DNA from: Hortaea werneckii
Taxonomy: Eukaryota > Ascomycota > Dothideomycetes > Mycosphaerellales > Teratosphaeriaceae
Length of the DNA stretch: 64,000 nt
Direction: 5' to 3'
Assembly: GCA_037044905.1 (NCBI GenBank)
Contig: JBAOKB010000172.1
Span: forward strand, 31,923 to 95,922
The notes beneath the pieces were generated by a model that was not told where the DNA came from, searched no databases, and saw only the letters and a program-made list of their open reading frames with translations. How positions within the stretch are numbered: the stretch's first letter is position 1; each line of letters begins with the position of its first letter. Both the position numbers and the translations under genes were made by a program. Below are positions 19,991 to 32,999 of the stretch, piece by piece.

Positions 19991-20347
19991 TTACGCCGTA
20001 CAATGATGGCCTCCGCCCGCCACCGCTCCCACCCTTCACTTAGTGGCATCGCGATCACGATCGCAAACCGCGCCGAGCAAGAGCGGTCGAGCAGCAGTCG
20101 TTTACACCGGGTGAGGAGCTGATCATTTGAAGTTTGCCCGGCAGACCTCCTGTATCTTGACATGTGGGGCAACTTACCGACGGGCGAGCGGGAGTTGGAG
20201 CGTGTGAGTCATGGAACCACACCTACTGTCAGACGTGTGACATAACGATCCTGAAACCCCACGTACTCCCATTTTACAAGCGCTACCTATCGACGCCAAC
20301 ACACGTATATCAAAGCCTGACTTTCTCACGTTCATTGAACTGTTGCG
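19991..20347 (+). other. Upstream region of the metal ATPase, with coding-like fragments
   Basis: Between the Tc1-type relic and the ATPase ATG. Three protein-like stretches appear on the plus strand in different frames: about 19956-20122, 20160-20245 and 20246-20451, the last overlapping ATPase exon 1. They may be exons of a decayed gene. The region is also the presumed ATPase promoter; I could not identify a copper-responsive site with confidence. Equivalent: 42205-42561. Confidence 0.35.
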
Positions 20348-23300
20348 ATGCTACCCAAGCGAACAAATTCCAGCGCGCGAAAGCGTAGCTGCAATGGTAC
20401 GGTTACGTTACGTTGGCCTTCGAAACATGGTCACGTTCCTGCCTGGCTAACACGAATGCACAGACGAATGTCTGCGCCGCATCGCTGCACGCCTGTGCCT
20501 ACTAGAAGGGCACTCGCAGCTTAATACGGGGCGTCACGTTGACGAAAACGCTGGCAACGTCGGTGCCTCAATTGGCGAACAAGCACCTCCGAATTGTTCT
20601 GAGAATGAGACCGAAGTTTGGTGTGACAATGCAGAGCAGCAAGAGACAGATTGCACTGGGGAACTGGGTTCTGGCAAGGTTGCGGGCTGTAACGTTGACA
20701 GGGCTGGCGCTACAGGCTGCTGCACTGGTGCGAACACCTCACACGACGGCGATAGAGTCAGCGATATCTATCACTCACCTGCGGCGAGCACATCTGCCTG
20801 TTGCCCTGGGGATAGGCCACAGGACGCCTGTGGTAGGAAATCGAACATCGAAACCGGCTGCAAAGACTCTCGCTGCGAGGACAGCGGTGGAGGCCAAACG
20901 GACGTTGAGGAAGACGGCAACTCTACAAGACGCAACAACATGTTTCGCGAGGCCGTTGACGCTCCTGGCGATTGTAGCACCGAGTGCTGCAAATTTGTTG
21001 GGAACACCACCACCGAGGCATCTAGCGCTTGCAGCAGCCACCTCCGCGCAGCGTTTGAAAGGTTTGAGGCCCTTATTCGACAGAGCAAGTGCATATGCCG
21101 TAGTGTCGTGGCGCAGATGGGGTTTTGCTGCTGTACACTATCTCCTGATGGCAGCATGGCGAAGGAGAGTACATCCACTGGACAAACAGCCATGCCGGCT
21201 GAAGCACAGAAGACGAAGGAAACCACAAGCGTCAAGGCCTCTGAAAAGACTAGTGATGCCATCTGCTGCACTGATCGAAAGCAGAATGCCTACGGAACTA
21301 GTTGTACAGCACTCAGCGACAATGGCGGTCGTGGTATCGGGTGCTGCACCGAATGGGAGCAGGGCACCTGCTCGTGTATTCGCAAGACATCGAAGAACAA
21401 CAAGAGTTGCAGTGACGGCTGCTGTACACCATACACCGAAAATGTGAGCACGTGCGACGATAGGATCTCGAAGCGGGTCATTCCGGAAACTATCGTTGGC
21501 AAAGGTGTGAACGTCGATGTGGAACACAACGCTGCACGTGAACACGTGGTATTGGGTGTTTCCGGCATGACCTGCACCGGCTGCAGCACCAAGATGCAAA
21601 ACGTGCTCGAATCAATACCTGGACTTTACAAGCCGCAAGTCACGTTCGTGTCCGGCACCGCTGCGTTTGAGCTAGATGGCGACGTAGCCAGGATAGCCGA
21701 AGTGCTACCTCTAATCGAACGAAGAACAGGCTTCAAGTGCTCACGAATTGTCGAGGGCTACCAGTATTTGGATCTACAAATGACCCCGCAAATGGCGAAG
21801 CAGCTTGAGGACTCCTACAATGAAGGACTGATATCCGTTGTCAAAGCCAAGGGAAAGACTTACCGCATCAACTACAATCCCCTCATTATTGGGGCGCGAG
21901 ACTTGCTGCCACCTGGAGCAACTCTTGCACCTCCAGCAGCTGATCCTAGTACTACGGAAGGGAACAATCGACTGTTGCAAATGACTTGGTACACTGCCGT
22001 TGCCGCAGCGCTTACAATTCCAGTGGTGGTGCTGAATTGGGCCCCAAATCCGGTGCCAACTCAGACCCGGGGAATCACCTCACTTGCACTAGCTACATGC
22101 GTCCAGGCGATCGCGGTGCCCGAGTTCTACTCCCAAGCGATCAAGTCTCTCGTCTTCAGCAAGGTCGTTGAGATGGACATGCTAGTGGTCATAAGTATCA
22201 CCGTAGCTTACGCTTACAGCGTCGTTGCATTCATTCTTGCAGAAACGGGAATTGAACTGAAACAGGAAGCCTTCTTCGAGACCAGTACCTTACTCATCAC
22301 CCTGGTACTCTTCGGCCGACTCGTCGCTGCCATTGCCCGCGTACGCGCCATCCGCGCCGTTTCTCTGCGCTCATTGCAAGTCGACACGTCGTTGCTTCAG
22401 CATCCTGACAACCGGACGACCGAAATCGACAGCCGCCTCCTACATTTTGGTGACACAATCCTCATACGCGCGCACTCCCGCATTGTTACGGACGGGACTC
22501 TTATCTCAGGTGTCAGCGCAGTCGACGAGTCTATGCTTACAGGAGAGGCCATACCCATTACGAAACAGCAAGGCGATGCCGTCATTGCTGGTACTATCAA
22601 CGGCGAGGGAGTCTTGCACGTCCGAATCACACGCCTGCACGGCGCGAACAGCATCAGCGACATCGCCAAATCTGTCGAGGATGCCCTTGGAGTCAAGCCG
22701 CGGGTCCAGGATTTAGCAGATCGAGTCGCTTCGTGGTTTGTCCCGGCTGTGGTCACGATAGCGGCTATCGTCTTTGCCATCTGGATTGGCCTTGCACTCA
22801 CGATTCGAAGCGAAAATGGTGGAGGTGCCGTCGGTACAGCCATTACTTACGCTATCGCTGTGCTTGCTGTTTCGTGCCCCTGCGCGCTTGGACTTGCGGT
22901 GCCGATGGTCTTGGTGATTGCCGGAGGCGTTGCAGCGCGCCAGGGTGTGGTGATCAAAGCGGCCGATGCTACTGAGCGGGCCTTTAAGGTAACTGATGTT
23001 GTGTTTGATAAGACTGGCACGTTAACTAGGGGAGATCTTCGTGTTGTTCGTGAGGAGGCATTGAGCGACAGAACCACGAGAGACGAGGCACTGGCCATGG
23101 CTAAGGCGCTTGTGAAGGACGACAGCCATCCAGTTTCCAAGGCCATCGCTGCGCATCTTAGTGACTTGCCATCAGATGTGACATCTTTGGACCATGCAAA
23201 ATCCATTCCCGGCTCGGGCATCCAAGCTGAATGGAACGGCCGTATCGTCAAAGCAGGCAACCCTTTCTGGCTCGGCATGGAAGATAACGCTATCGTCACC

Positions 23301-23933
23301 CAGCTCCTTGATCAAGGCATGACTTGTTTCTGTATAAACATCAACAATATCCCGGTTCTTGCTATAGGACTCGAAAGCACACTCCGCGACGAAGCGACAG
23401 CGGTTCTCAACTTGCTCCGCAACCGCAATATCACTCCCCACATTGTGAGCGGCGATCATGCTCGCGCCGTTGAAGCTGTCGCTCGTTCCTTGGACATCGG
23501 ACTTCCAAACACGACTTCTCGTCGCTCCCCTGTTCAAAAGAAAGAATACGTCAGCAAGCTTCAAGCAAGCGGCAAAATCGTCCTCTTCTGTGGCGATGGC
23601 ACCAACGACGCAATTGCGCTTGCCCAAGCTAATGTCGGTGTGCAACTTGGCTCCGCATCTGATGTCGCTGGGGCCGTTGCAGACGTCGTCTTGCTTAGAG
23701 GGCTAGACGGGGTGTTGGTCTTGCTCGATGTTTCCAAGCGAGCTTTTGTGCGCATCTCGTTCAATTTCGTCTGGTCGGCTGTTTACAACGTCTTTGCTAT
23801 TTTGCTGGCTGCCGGTGCGTTTGTGAAGTTCAGGATCCCGCCGGCATATGCTGGGCTCGGGGAGATCGTGAGTGTGGGACCGGTCATTTTGGCTGCTGTG
23901 TCCATGCTGGCGGGCAACGGTAACAGGAGTTGA
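20348..23933 (+). CDS. P1B-type heavy-metal ATPase, CrpA/PCA1-like copper/cadmium efflux pump (intact copy)
   Basis: Predicted 1172-residue membrane pump that would export Cu(I), possibly Cd, using ATP. Model: exon 1 20348-20396, intron 20397-20463 (GTACGG donor, GCTAAC branch site, CACAG acceptor), exon 2 20464-23933; an in-frame TGA lies just upstream of the ATG. Residues 1-370 are Cys-rich with repeated CC pairs, as in fungal CrpA/PCA1 proteins. One HMA domain carries GMTCTGC at 384-390. About eight membrane helices follow. Motifs: TGE 709-711, CPC 821-823, DKTGT 865-869, HP 905-906, GDGTND 1060-1065. Helix 7 has N-x6-YN, typical of Cu(I) pumps; helix 8 has the EIVSV form rather than M-x2-SS. 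The start is the least certain part: another frame is open across exon 1. A Tc1-type relic ends about 350 bp upstream and may have altered the promoter. Confidence 0.9.
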
Positions 23934-24229
23934 GCGGCCGATGTTTGCTTCCTGTGGGATTGGATTTGTTCTTCAGCAGAAATTAACACAGGCTGTATCA
24001 CGGGTGAGAGCAGTGCCAAGCGCCTTGATCGCCGCCTATTTGCAAGTCTTAGCGTATGCGGCAGGATTCATGACATCTGTCACTTTGGCTCTTCGCAGTG
24101 CGCTACAGTAAACTCCAGACGCTCCAGCGCGACGCTGACGATTCTGGCGCAAAGAAAACACGAAGCACCACTGCTGAGGCTAAGACGGCTCCTCTTACAA
24201 CGTAACGTTTCTGTATGTAAACCAGTATT

Positions 24230-24436
24230 TCAGACATCCTCAGCATCGCGCGTCGAATATTTAGAGATCTCAGGACCATCCATCAAGCTCTTCATGCATG
24301 TCTTCACTCTCTCAGCCCTTTCTTCGTCAACAAACTCTTGGTCCAGCGTGCTCTGAAGTAATGTCAGTGTCTTGCTTAAGTCTGTAATCGCGTACGTGCT
24401 GCCAATGTCCGAGTCGTAGTTTCCGTAGCCGTCGTA
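24230..24436 (-). pseudogene. Coding relic, family unknown (unit B)
   Basis: Second copy of the 68-residue relic at 2020-2226, same sequence and same position 297 bp after the ATPase stop. Confidence 0.4.
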
Positions 24437-25038
24437 TTAGGATAACGTTAGCCAACCCTGGCAAAACTGCCGAGGGAGGCTATACCGGCTGCGGTTCCTA
24501 CAGCTTCCATGACATCAGCACAACACCAATGGTGGCGAGTCTGATAACTGTCTGACGGGCCGAGGAACCGAGTCTAGGCGCACAGAGATCTCGGGACGGG
24601 CCGTAAGACACAGCGGAGCTTTAACGTCACACCCAAGATCCGCCGACAATGGCGGTCAAGCTCAACGTACCGCTGTCTTGTAAACTGTACAGTATTAATT
24701 TACAAAGCTGTTGCAATCGCAAATCGTCGTCTATATCCAGTCGAGCCATCCCGCAGGTTGTGACATGGTGCGAAGACGTCGCTATTTGTATAGATTGTGG
24801 TATGCAAGTGAGTGTTCTGTTCGTAGAATCTGATAGAAGTCTTTGGAACAATGGTCACGTGCATTGTTGCGACGTGTTGTCCTCCTGTTGGCGTCGTCAC
24901 CCTGGGTTCGACACCTTCACATCACTGGTTTCTCACGCGCGCCTGTCTCTACCACTGATCAACGCAGGTATTCGTGGCAGATCGCATGCTGTAGATCACA
25001 TTTGGGCTCCACGGTGCGCCCGGCCCGGTGTAAGCGCT

Positions 25039-26450
25039 ATGGAAATTCCGTTCCACGATCCCTTCAACGGTGACGCCACCTCCGCGTTCGACGATCCTGA
25101 CGCCTTAGGTTTCTTCTGGGATGAGCTCAATGCGGGCGATCTGACCCAGCCGTGTCCACAGTCTACCGACCCTCCCACCGAACCTCACACGCTTCAGCAA
25201 CAGGAAGAGGAAGAAGATGAGTGTCAGGATGGGAAGAGCAAGTGGAACAGGGAGGCCAGCTCCTTCTACAAGAATGGGATGGCACCGCCGAACCACCTGT
25301 GGACACGCTGCGCTACACTGTAGAATGGAAGGCTGTGCTGAAGACTAAAAGGCTAGGCATGAACACTGAAGAGGACATATTCTTAAGCCCCAAGGCTCTC
25401 TGGGATGCCACCCTCCAACATAGCCTGGATACATCACTGGAACGGGAGTTCTCGCAGCAGAATCGGCCCGAGCCTTGTAACACCCTTGTAGTAGTATCAG
25501 TGAGCAAGCGCGCCGAGCGTGATCTCACGAAAGAGTTCGTAGGTCTCGACGTTGATTGGTCTCTCATCGGAGAAAAGCTCGAGTCGTGGGCCTGCCACTT
25601 TCGGGAGGGTAAACGTCTACTTGTCAAGATCACTTTCCGCTTTCGGCCGCGCAATGCAGCCCCGCAGACCAATCCTGGACGGGGAGGGCGGCAGTCTGCA
25701 ACTCGACGCCAACGTCACCAACAGGCCCTACAACAAGACGCTGAAATGCACGCTAGCGGGGAAGGCGCGCATTGGCGAGCGGTATATAGGACCATGCGTT
25801 GCCCCGGCCGTCCGTGTAATAACAACCAAGGTCATTGTTGGCGAGACCCACACGGTGGGAAACATTACAAGCTGTTGACCGCCCACATGAGGAAGCTCGT
25901 CACTCACATGAACGAAGGCAACAAGTTTGAAAGCCATCACGACGTTCCGGACACTATCCGCCAGCAGCTATATGCAGAGGCTGACCAACGCACCGTCGCA
26001 CATCGAGTTACGAGACCACCAAATCCTAGGGTGGCTCAAGTGCGAATGTGTGAATCTTCTCCAGCGTCGGAGCATGGAGGTCAACAATGCTCCCCCGAAC
26101 GGACGCCACCAACACTCGTTGCTACCCCTAGGCCGATTGTATTGGATCCTCTGGATATTCCCGGCTCTCACGGGAAGGCCATACAAGACTACGTCAAATG
26201 GCAGCAAGACCAGGCTGATTCACAAGAGTGGATTGGCCAATTTGCAAAAGCTGGAGACATTCTCATAACTCAAGGCTTCAGACTGAACTTATTCTATCAA
26301 ACGCAACGCCTTGATTTGCTTACGGAGGGAGGAGTTTTGCAGGGAATAGCGGAGTCATTTCATAATGATCTTCCACAATGGGCACCGGAATATAGTCAGA
26401 AGTTTGAGGAAAGCCAGATCTACAGTCGTGAGACGCCCGGCTACATTTGA
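25039..26450 (+). CDS. Hypothetical fungal protein, split over two frames (unit B)
   Basis: Copy of the gene at 2829-4240 with the same frame break near 25228 and the same 10-bp overlap with the convergent transposase gene. Confidence 0.55.
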
Positions 26451-27424
26451 TAGAGGTGATCGATAGATAATCCAGAGTTTCTAAAGTGTCCTTGTGCGCT
26501 CTTGACGTCGCTTCCCACCAGGCCAACTGCCCATCTTAGGAATTCCCCGAAATTGTCAAAATTGTGCGCCTGCTTCCGCCAATTACGACGAACAAACGCT
26601 TTGAGCTGTGAGAACAACTCTTCAATAGGGTTCAGGTCAGGAGAATAGGGTGATAAGAAAAGTAGCATAACACCGGCTTCGTCGCAAAACTCCTTGATCA
26701 AGGCACCCTGATGAAAGGACGCATTATCCATCACAAGAACAGAGTTTGGCTCAGGCCAACGCCCACACATGGGTAACAGCTCTTTGATGAAGTCTGCGAA
26801 AAATTCACCATCAGTCGATCCTTGGTATATCCGAGAGTGTAAGACCCCGCTCTGCGTATATGCTGGCAAGATCTGATGTCTTTCCTCACGATGAAACCTG
26901 GCGGTCTGGACGGCGGGCATACCTCGAGGCGCCCAGCCTGTGCGCCGCACGCCAGCTAGTGTATCACAACCAGACTCATCCACAAAGACAAGCTGGTAAG
27001 ATTTGTATTCTGAGAGCTCGCGCAGGCATGCGTCACGTAGATCTGGATCTCTCTCACACGCCACCCGTTGCGTCTTTTTCTTCGACCAGTCACAGGATTT
27101 TAGCGACCTGCGAACGCTGTCTTCGGAGACGCTCAACTCAAACTCTTCCCAGACAAATTCTGCCATCTCGTCAAGGTACAAGTCTGGCTTGATGAGAAGG
27201 CAATCCAGTAGCGCGGCGAGGACATGTGGAAGTATGCGCGACCGCCGTCCGCCGGCAGCTTTTGGCGCGCTTGGGGCCCCGAAGGCCCGAAGGTTGGCAC
27301 GGACTCTAGTGACGGTGCGTGTGCTGCAGCTGGCAATATCGGCAATGTCCCTGTCGCTTAGCAAACTCGACCGAATCATCTCATACAATTGACTTCTCTG
27401 GGACTGTGCAAGGTGAGGCGCCAT
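26441..27424 (-). CDS. Tc1/IS630-type DDE transposase (unit B)
   Basis: Predicted protein identical to the copy at 4231-5214, catalytic D, D and E retained. Confidence 0.93.
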   Translation of the reverse strand: MAPHLAQSQRSQLYEMIRSSLLSDRDIADIASCSTRTVTRVRANLRAFGAPSAPKAAGGRRSRILPHVLAALLDCLLIKPDLYLDEMAEFVWEEFELSVSEDSVRRSLKSCDWSKKKTQRVACERDPDLRDACLRELSEYKSYQLVFVDESGCDTLAGVRRTGWAPRGMPAVQTARFHREERHQILPAYTQSGVLHSRIYQGSTDGEFFADFIKELLPMCGRWPEPNSVLVMDNASFHQGALIKEFCDEAGVMLLFLSPYSPDLNPIEELFSQLKAFVRRNWRKQAHNFDNFGEFLRWAVGLVGSDVKSAQGHFRNSGLSIDHLYQM

Positions 27425-27688
27425 GGTTCATGCCGGCATGATTTTTAGGGCTTTCGGGGATGGCTTCAGTAGTCATGCTCGGAACGATACGGAACAAGGC
27501 TTGGCGAGCAAGCTGTACAAACTTTATATATAAGCCAAAAACTTAATATATGTGTTTGAACCAGGAGATATACTTGTTCTCGAGACACGAGATATATCAT
27601 TTACGCAAAGAAGATATATGAGCTACAAACAGCTAATATATGCGGATTTGACTCAATCTATAAGACCTCGAGAGGACACTGCAATCGC
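26441..27688 (-). mobile_element. Tc1/mariner-type DNA transposon (unit B)
   Basis: Same element as at 4231-5478. The flanks are also identical, so the copy arose with the 22-kb duplication and not by transposition. Confidence 0.7.
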
Positions 27689-27982
27689 CGGTACCAGGTA
27701 ATTACTAATATTTCGTAAGTAGTAAGAATAAAGCTATTAGAGATAGACCTCTAAGTTTTAAAGAAATCGACTTCTTAAGAGTAAAGGAATCGACTTTACC
27801 CCCTTTAGGGTTAGACTCTAACGCTTACCTAAAAGCAAACGAATCGACTTAATTTGTCCTAATACTAATAGTAGTATACTAAGTTATAAATTAGATTAAT
27901 AAATGTTAAGCTAAAATTTATGTCCCTACCTTAGAAGAAGAACGACCGAGTTTTTGGCGTAAGCGATAGGACTACGGTACAT

Positions 27983-30967
27983 TTATACTAGGTTATATCT
28001 TCCCGAAGGAATTATCGAGAATGGCCACATGCCTTGCACTTGGCCTTTGGCCTCAAACTTATAAGTGTCCTCGATCTTCGATTCTCCGTCTCGCTCGGCG
28101 GGCTCCACAACCCAGGACACGCTCATGCCCCGTAATCGAGATCTTGGAACAGCTTCCAAGACCATCTGCAGAGGCGACAGCACCATGATCTTGCCGTTGA
28201 TATCGCCGTCTATGTCGAAGATGGCGCGGCGTTTGTGCCTGTCAGTCATGTCGCCGAGCCTCTTTCCTTCGGCAAGGCCCGTGAGCATTAGTACTGACTG
28301 GACGGTGTTGCGGGTGCGCAGACCTGTGTCGCCTTCACGAAGATCAAAATCTGGGCAATGCGTGTGGCATTGTAGATGTCGATTACTGTGCTTGGTAATG
28401 CGGGATGCTTGGATCAGAGCTTCGCCGTGGCTGACTGGTGGAGCTCCCGCTGAATGAGTCATGTATGCGTCCGGAGAATCAGGCGGTCGATATATGTTTC
28501 TCACCTGGGCTTTACCAGAAGCATTGCTAGCCGGGTCAATCTGTAACAGCACCATGTCCGTTTCATGGGGGCTATCAAAGCCCCATGGATTGGTCGTTTG
28601 TCGGATTGGGTGTCCTGACCAGAAACCGCCTTTGTCCATGATCCTGTCCACAAACCATGACTGCAGAGGACACCGGTCTGTGCTTGCATCGAGGAGGAAC
28701 ATATTGCGCGACGCATCTGCATCCAAGCCCAATGGAACCTGAGCCACTGATTCGATGATATCGCTTTTCCAATAATCGTTGAGATCTTCCTGATATATAG
28801 GGCTGGTGCTGAATTGCCCTGCTCTACGAACCTGTGCGGAACCTAAAGAGCTGTCGGGACCTCGCCAGCGCCAATCCGATGTTGAGTTGAGTATCGCGTT
28901 GGCCAGATCCTCTTCTTCATGTGTCCTGAGGTACGTGATGACTTCATGAAGGATGAACGTGGTCGCGCTTTCTAGCGTTCCGTAATTGGGGCGAAAGCGT
29001 CCTTTTAATGATCTGAGGCTCGTCCAAGGTTGGCGGTATTTTTCTTGAATCTCTTTCAGATCAATGAACTCGCTGACACGCCAGAGTAAGACAGAGAAGC
29101 AGAGACCCTCCTCTAGCAGCCCTCCGAATTCGGCTGCTTTCGTGGCGGCGGTTCGTCCTTGGGGATCCCATTCGGTGTCTTGAGCCACGCATGTGTTTTG
29201 TCGTATGAAAGACCCCATCCAAGAAAAGTCGTTCGTTCGTTGACTAGGATTCATTGCTGCTCTGTGGTCAGATAGACGCTATGTTTTAGGCTTGGAACCA
29301 GCAACGGATACTTACTGGGATGAAGCGGTGATTCATATAGCTGGGGCACCAGGAGGGAAAAGTCTCCATTTGCCAGCGACAGCGCAATTACACACGTATA
29401 CAGGCTCTCTTGAGTGTGCGCCAGGACTGAAGTATTCAGTCTGAAATCGTAGTCGCACATGTTTCCAAGAATAGCGAGCTTGTCTGCTGGTTCATGCAAA
29501 TTGCGCAGCCTCAAATACGGCAATGCCATTGCAGCACTGCATGTACGTCTCGTCTCCGCTTTGTATGTGCGTTGAATCAGAGACTCTTCTGTCTCGACAA
29601 ATTTCTGGCTTGCTCGGTTGGGCTGAGGGGGGTGAAACCAGTCAATGAGCTCTTTTATCCTCGGTAGATTCTGTGGGTTGAGCCAGGATCCATCTCTTGT
29701 TAGAGTCTCCCTGGTCTCTGTTTCCATCCTATCCCAATCCCGACGCCACTCGTCACGGTCAAGAATTTTGGGGGCTTCGACGCAAGCTTGGAGACAAACC
29801 TGCATCTTGTCCAGTTTTATCGCCAACTCACTTTCTGATGCGTCTTGCGAAATCAGATGCCAGCCATTGAGCACTACATTGTACAATTGCTGACGCGGAA
29901 AGAGCAAGAGCATGTTTCCGCTTGACGCAAACGCCTCTTGCAAGATCCAAGCTCTCGTGTTCCAGGAATCACCAACCACCAAGGTGACAGCTTCGCGTAT
30001 GATTTTTCTCTCAACACAGATTGCGGTAAGGTTCCCGAACCTAGCCTGACTTAAGCCTGTGGCCACAGGAACTGACTTCCCCGATTTCATTTGGTAGTGA
30101 ATCATAAGGGTGTAGAGGTGTTGTGGTTGGAGATGGACGTTAAGGAGCCCGATCGAGGTATGTGCGTTCTGGTATACGTAATCCATTGCTTGGATGGCCA
30201 GTTCTTTTTCTTGTGGCTTATCCTGCTCAATGCATTCCTATCAAGAAGATAGTCAATCTTATTTGCTGCGTCGAAGAGTAACAAAGACGTACCTGGTCGA
30301 TCCATATCATCCTGAACCCGTTTTCTCGAGCAAACGCCACAATTCGATCCAATATCTCGTTTGCAGCTCTGGCATCACGTACTGTACCATCTTCCTCCAC
30401 AACCTGATACGGTTGCTGTTCTGCCGTCTTTCGAGCATCACTCCAGCGATATGACACTGCGACGAAATGGTCACATTTTCGAAGTGAAGCTTGCTGTAGT
30501 CGGCGAATGCGAAACCTTTTCACCTGCCGGCCATTTGGAAATAGAGGGATGCGACGACACTCGACGCACGTGCGTTGGCACACGTGAACACAGCCGCCAC
30601 TGTATTCGAACACTCTCTTCTCCCCATCAATGACAGCCTCAAGCTGTATGGGTTGCGAACCTTTGATCTCGCATAGTCTGCAGTGCCCAGTGCCCAACTC
30701 ACGCACCAAACGCTCTTGCGAATCGGATTCTGTTGGAGTTGAAGCATTGATGTAGTCGCTATTCAAAGCACCATCATCGGCATTTGGATATTCTTCGTCC
30801 CCACCATCATCAAACGTTAGAAAACGAAGGTTTGAGGCCCAGTGGATAGCATGACTTCTTTGGACGCGGTGCGACAAGATGTCTCCCAATTTGTCATGCA
30901 ACCAAATCTCGACCGCGCTTCCTATATCGTCCTGCATCACTGATCTGCTCCGTTCAGCGCTTGCCAT
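27983..30967 (-). CDS. HET-domain protein (unit B)
   Basis: Copy of the gene at 5773-8757; introns at 30238-30292 and 29257-29315. The predicted protein is unchanged. Confidence 0.88.
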
Positions 30968-31000
30968 ATCGTAGCACGGCTTTTTCAGGCGACAGTCGAA

Positions 31001-31110
31001 GAAAGCAAATCAGTAACGGAAATGGATGTCAGCATATAGTCGAACAAAATGCAATGAAAGCAAATCAGAAACGCAAATGGATGTCAGCATGTAGTCGAAC
31101 AAAACGCAAT
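31001..31110. repeat. 55-bp tandem duplication upstream of HET gene (unit B)
   Basis: Same two 55-bp copies as at 8791-8900. Confidence 0.9.
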
Positions 31111-32357
31111 GACGACGATTCCCCGCGAGTTGGCTTCTGCCCCTCCCACTCCTCCCCTTGGGGGCTTTGGAGCTGCTTAAAACAGCTGAGTGGCGAAGTA
31201 CAGAAGTGTCTTGTGGATGACATAGGCATGGTCTAGACTGTCAGGATCTCGAACGCCGGGTCGCAAGATACCGTCGTCGACGCTGCACGTCAGACCCTCT
31301 GGCGAATAAGCGATAATCCGTAAAGGCAGAATGATCTACTTCCTGATATGATTGGATAGCCATAATGAGGCTGACGAATAGTGCTCTTCACAGGGCAGCT
31401 ATGCATATGCGAACCAGCTTCCTTAGGCGAAGAGACAGAAGATATCGGAGCTCTCCATTGGTCGTGATATTCCCGCCTTTTTTGTGTTGGGAGCTGATGC
31501 AGCTACAACAGCGGGGTAATCAAAAGTTGTTGCCATCACAATGAAAGTTGCGGCTATGCGCGTTACGTGGTATGCGCAACTTGACTGCTCCCGGCCACAG
31601 TATTTTCTGAATTGCCGATCCAAGGAGTACGCAGGCGATAGGATTCGAGATTTGGATGCCATCGTTGGGAAAGCTCCTCATCTCCATCTGTCCAGCCTAA
31701 AACTAAGCGAAAAAAGAGCGTGCGCGAAACGTAGGGCGACCTCGCTACAGGTGATCCACTAACATTGTAGGTTAGGTTTAGTAGTGCGTTTAGGAGGTGA
31801 AAACACATCTCAGCTCTGCGGTAGCGGTCATCTGCGAGGAACCGGAACCTCAGCACTAGTGCGTCGGGAGTTTGCACGCTGGGTAGATAAACAATGAACC
31901 TATGAAGGATCTCTCTCTTGATGCGCATTCCATAGATACGATGGGAGAAGCCGGTTGCTCAAGGTCAAGGTCTGGGTCTTGAGAATGGTCGCAATTCGTT
32001 GGTCCTCCCGGGGCTTTGTTGTAGATTCTCTACTAATAATTCTAAGCTTTACAGGAGCACCTGAAAAAGAAGAACGTCCTATACATCGCTATGTGTATTA
32101 CGCGTTCCGAGCTTAACCACGATGGTCCCTCCTCCTTCGACGGTATGCTAATTACCCCTCAGGAACCCCGGTTGCACACCGGCATAGATGCCCACGAGGG
32201 GTATTGTGGGAAGTCGATAAGTTTGACTGATTTGCCTTCCTCTATTCGTACATAGCGCTGGTTTGTAGAAAGAACCCTTCGCGCAGATTCCTTCCGTCTC
32301 TCCTAGGCGCTTCTATACCACGTCATCTTCTTCCTACACGTATTCTACAATCACCAT

Positions 32358-32999
32358 CTACATGCGCAATGCATTGCTCAACCGCGGAGTGCTGCGCAGG
32401 ATCGAACGAGAGTTTTCACCAATACGTTGAGCACGGTTATCATGTTTGACAACCCGACGTTCGTGTCGTTCGATGAGAGCGTCGTTGATCACCTTCACAG
32501 CGAAATTCCAGTCTGGCAGCTTGGACGCTACACTGTGGAGCAGTCTGGTGGAGTCTAGCGGCAGTTCGCGCCAGCCATAATGCGTGAAAACGTCTTTTCC
32601 CCAGATCGCCAGGACGCTCGTTTGCAGCTGGAGTAGCTGCGCTCCACGATTCCGCGACTTGCGCTGTCGCTGAACCAGGCTCGCGAACGACGTCCACGCT
32701 ATGAATTCCTCCCCTCGGTTGGACTCTCGTAACGATTGAGGAAAGGCGTCATGGAAGGCAGCTGCAGTCAGATCTGCGAAGTGTGATATGCTGAGGATCT
32801 TGTCACGATAGCTTTGGCAAACTTTTCGTCTCTGCGTGTCGTAATCGCAACACGAAAATTCTCGATGGAATGCTGCAGCAAGACCGAGCGCCGTGGAGGT
32901 ATACGCGGTACGGGCCTTGCTTGTGGATGGTTGCATGGTGAGAGAAAGCGAAGGTCCCGCCTCGGCACCCTGTCTAGCAAATCTAAGGGAAAACACCAT
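32358..32999 (-). CDS. Hypothetical protein, 213 residues (unit B)
   Basis: Identical copy of the gene at 10148-10789. Confidence 0.5.
   Translation of the reverse strand: MVFSLRFARQGAEAGPSLSLTMQPSTSKARTAYTSTALGLAAAFHREFSCCDYDTQRRKVCQSYRDKILSISHFADLTAAAFHDAFPQSLRESNRGEEFIAWTSFASLVQRQRKSRNRGAQLLQLQTSVLAIWGKDVFTHYGWRELPLDSTRLLHSVASKLPDWNFAVKVINDALIERHERRVVKHDNRAQRIGENSRSILRSTPRLSNALRM

Larger units (their letters stand above)
1..22210. repeat. Tandem array unit A (about 22.21 kb)
   Basis: First of three head-to-tail copies. The bases at position 1 onward recur at 22211 and 44411. Every predicted protein in this unit reappears unchanged in unit B, at an offset of 22210 before the poly-A tract and 22214 after it. 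The unit border drawn here is the window edge, not the biological junction; because the array is circularly permuted the true junction cannot be placed from this sequence. Confidence 0.97.

Noticed and set aside
20246..20451. Frame upstream of the ATPase, in phase with its exon 2, as an N-terminal extension
   Set aside because: A TAA at 20449-20451 interrupts it, and the best splice site in it gives the wrong phase. The ATG at 20348 with the GTACGG donor restores the Cys-rich frame better.
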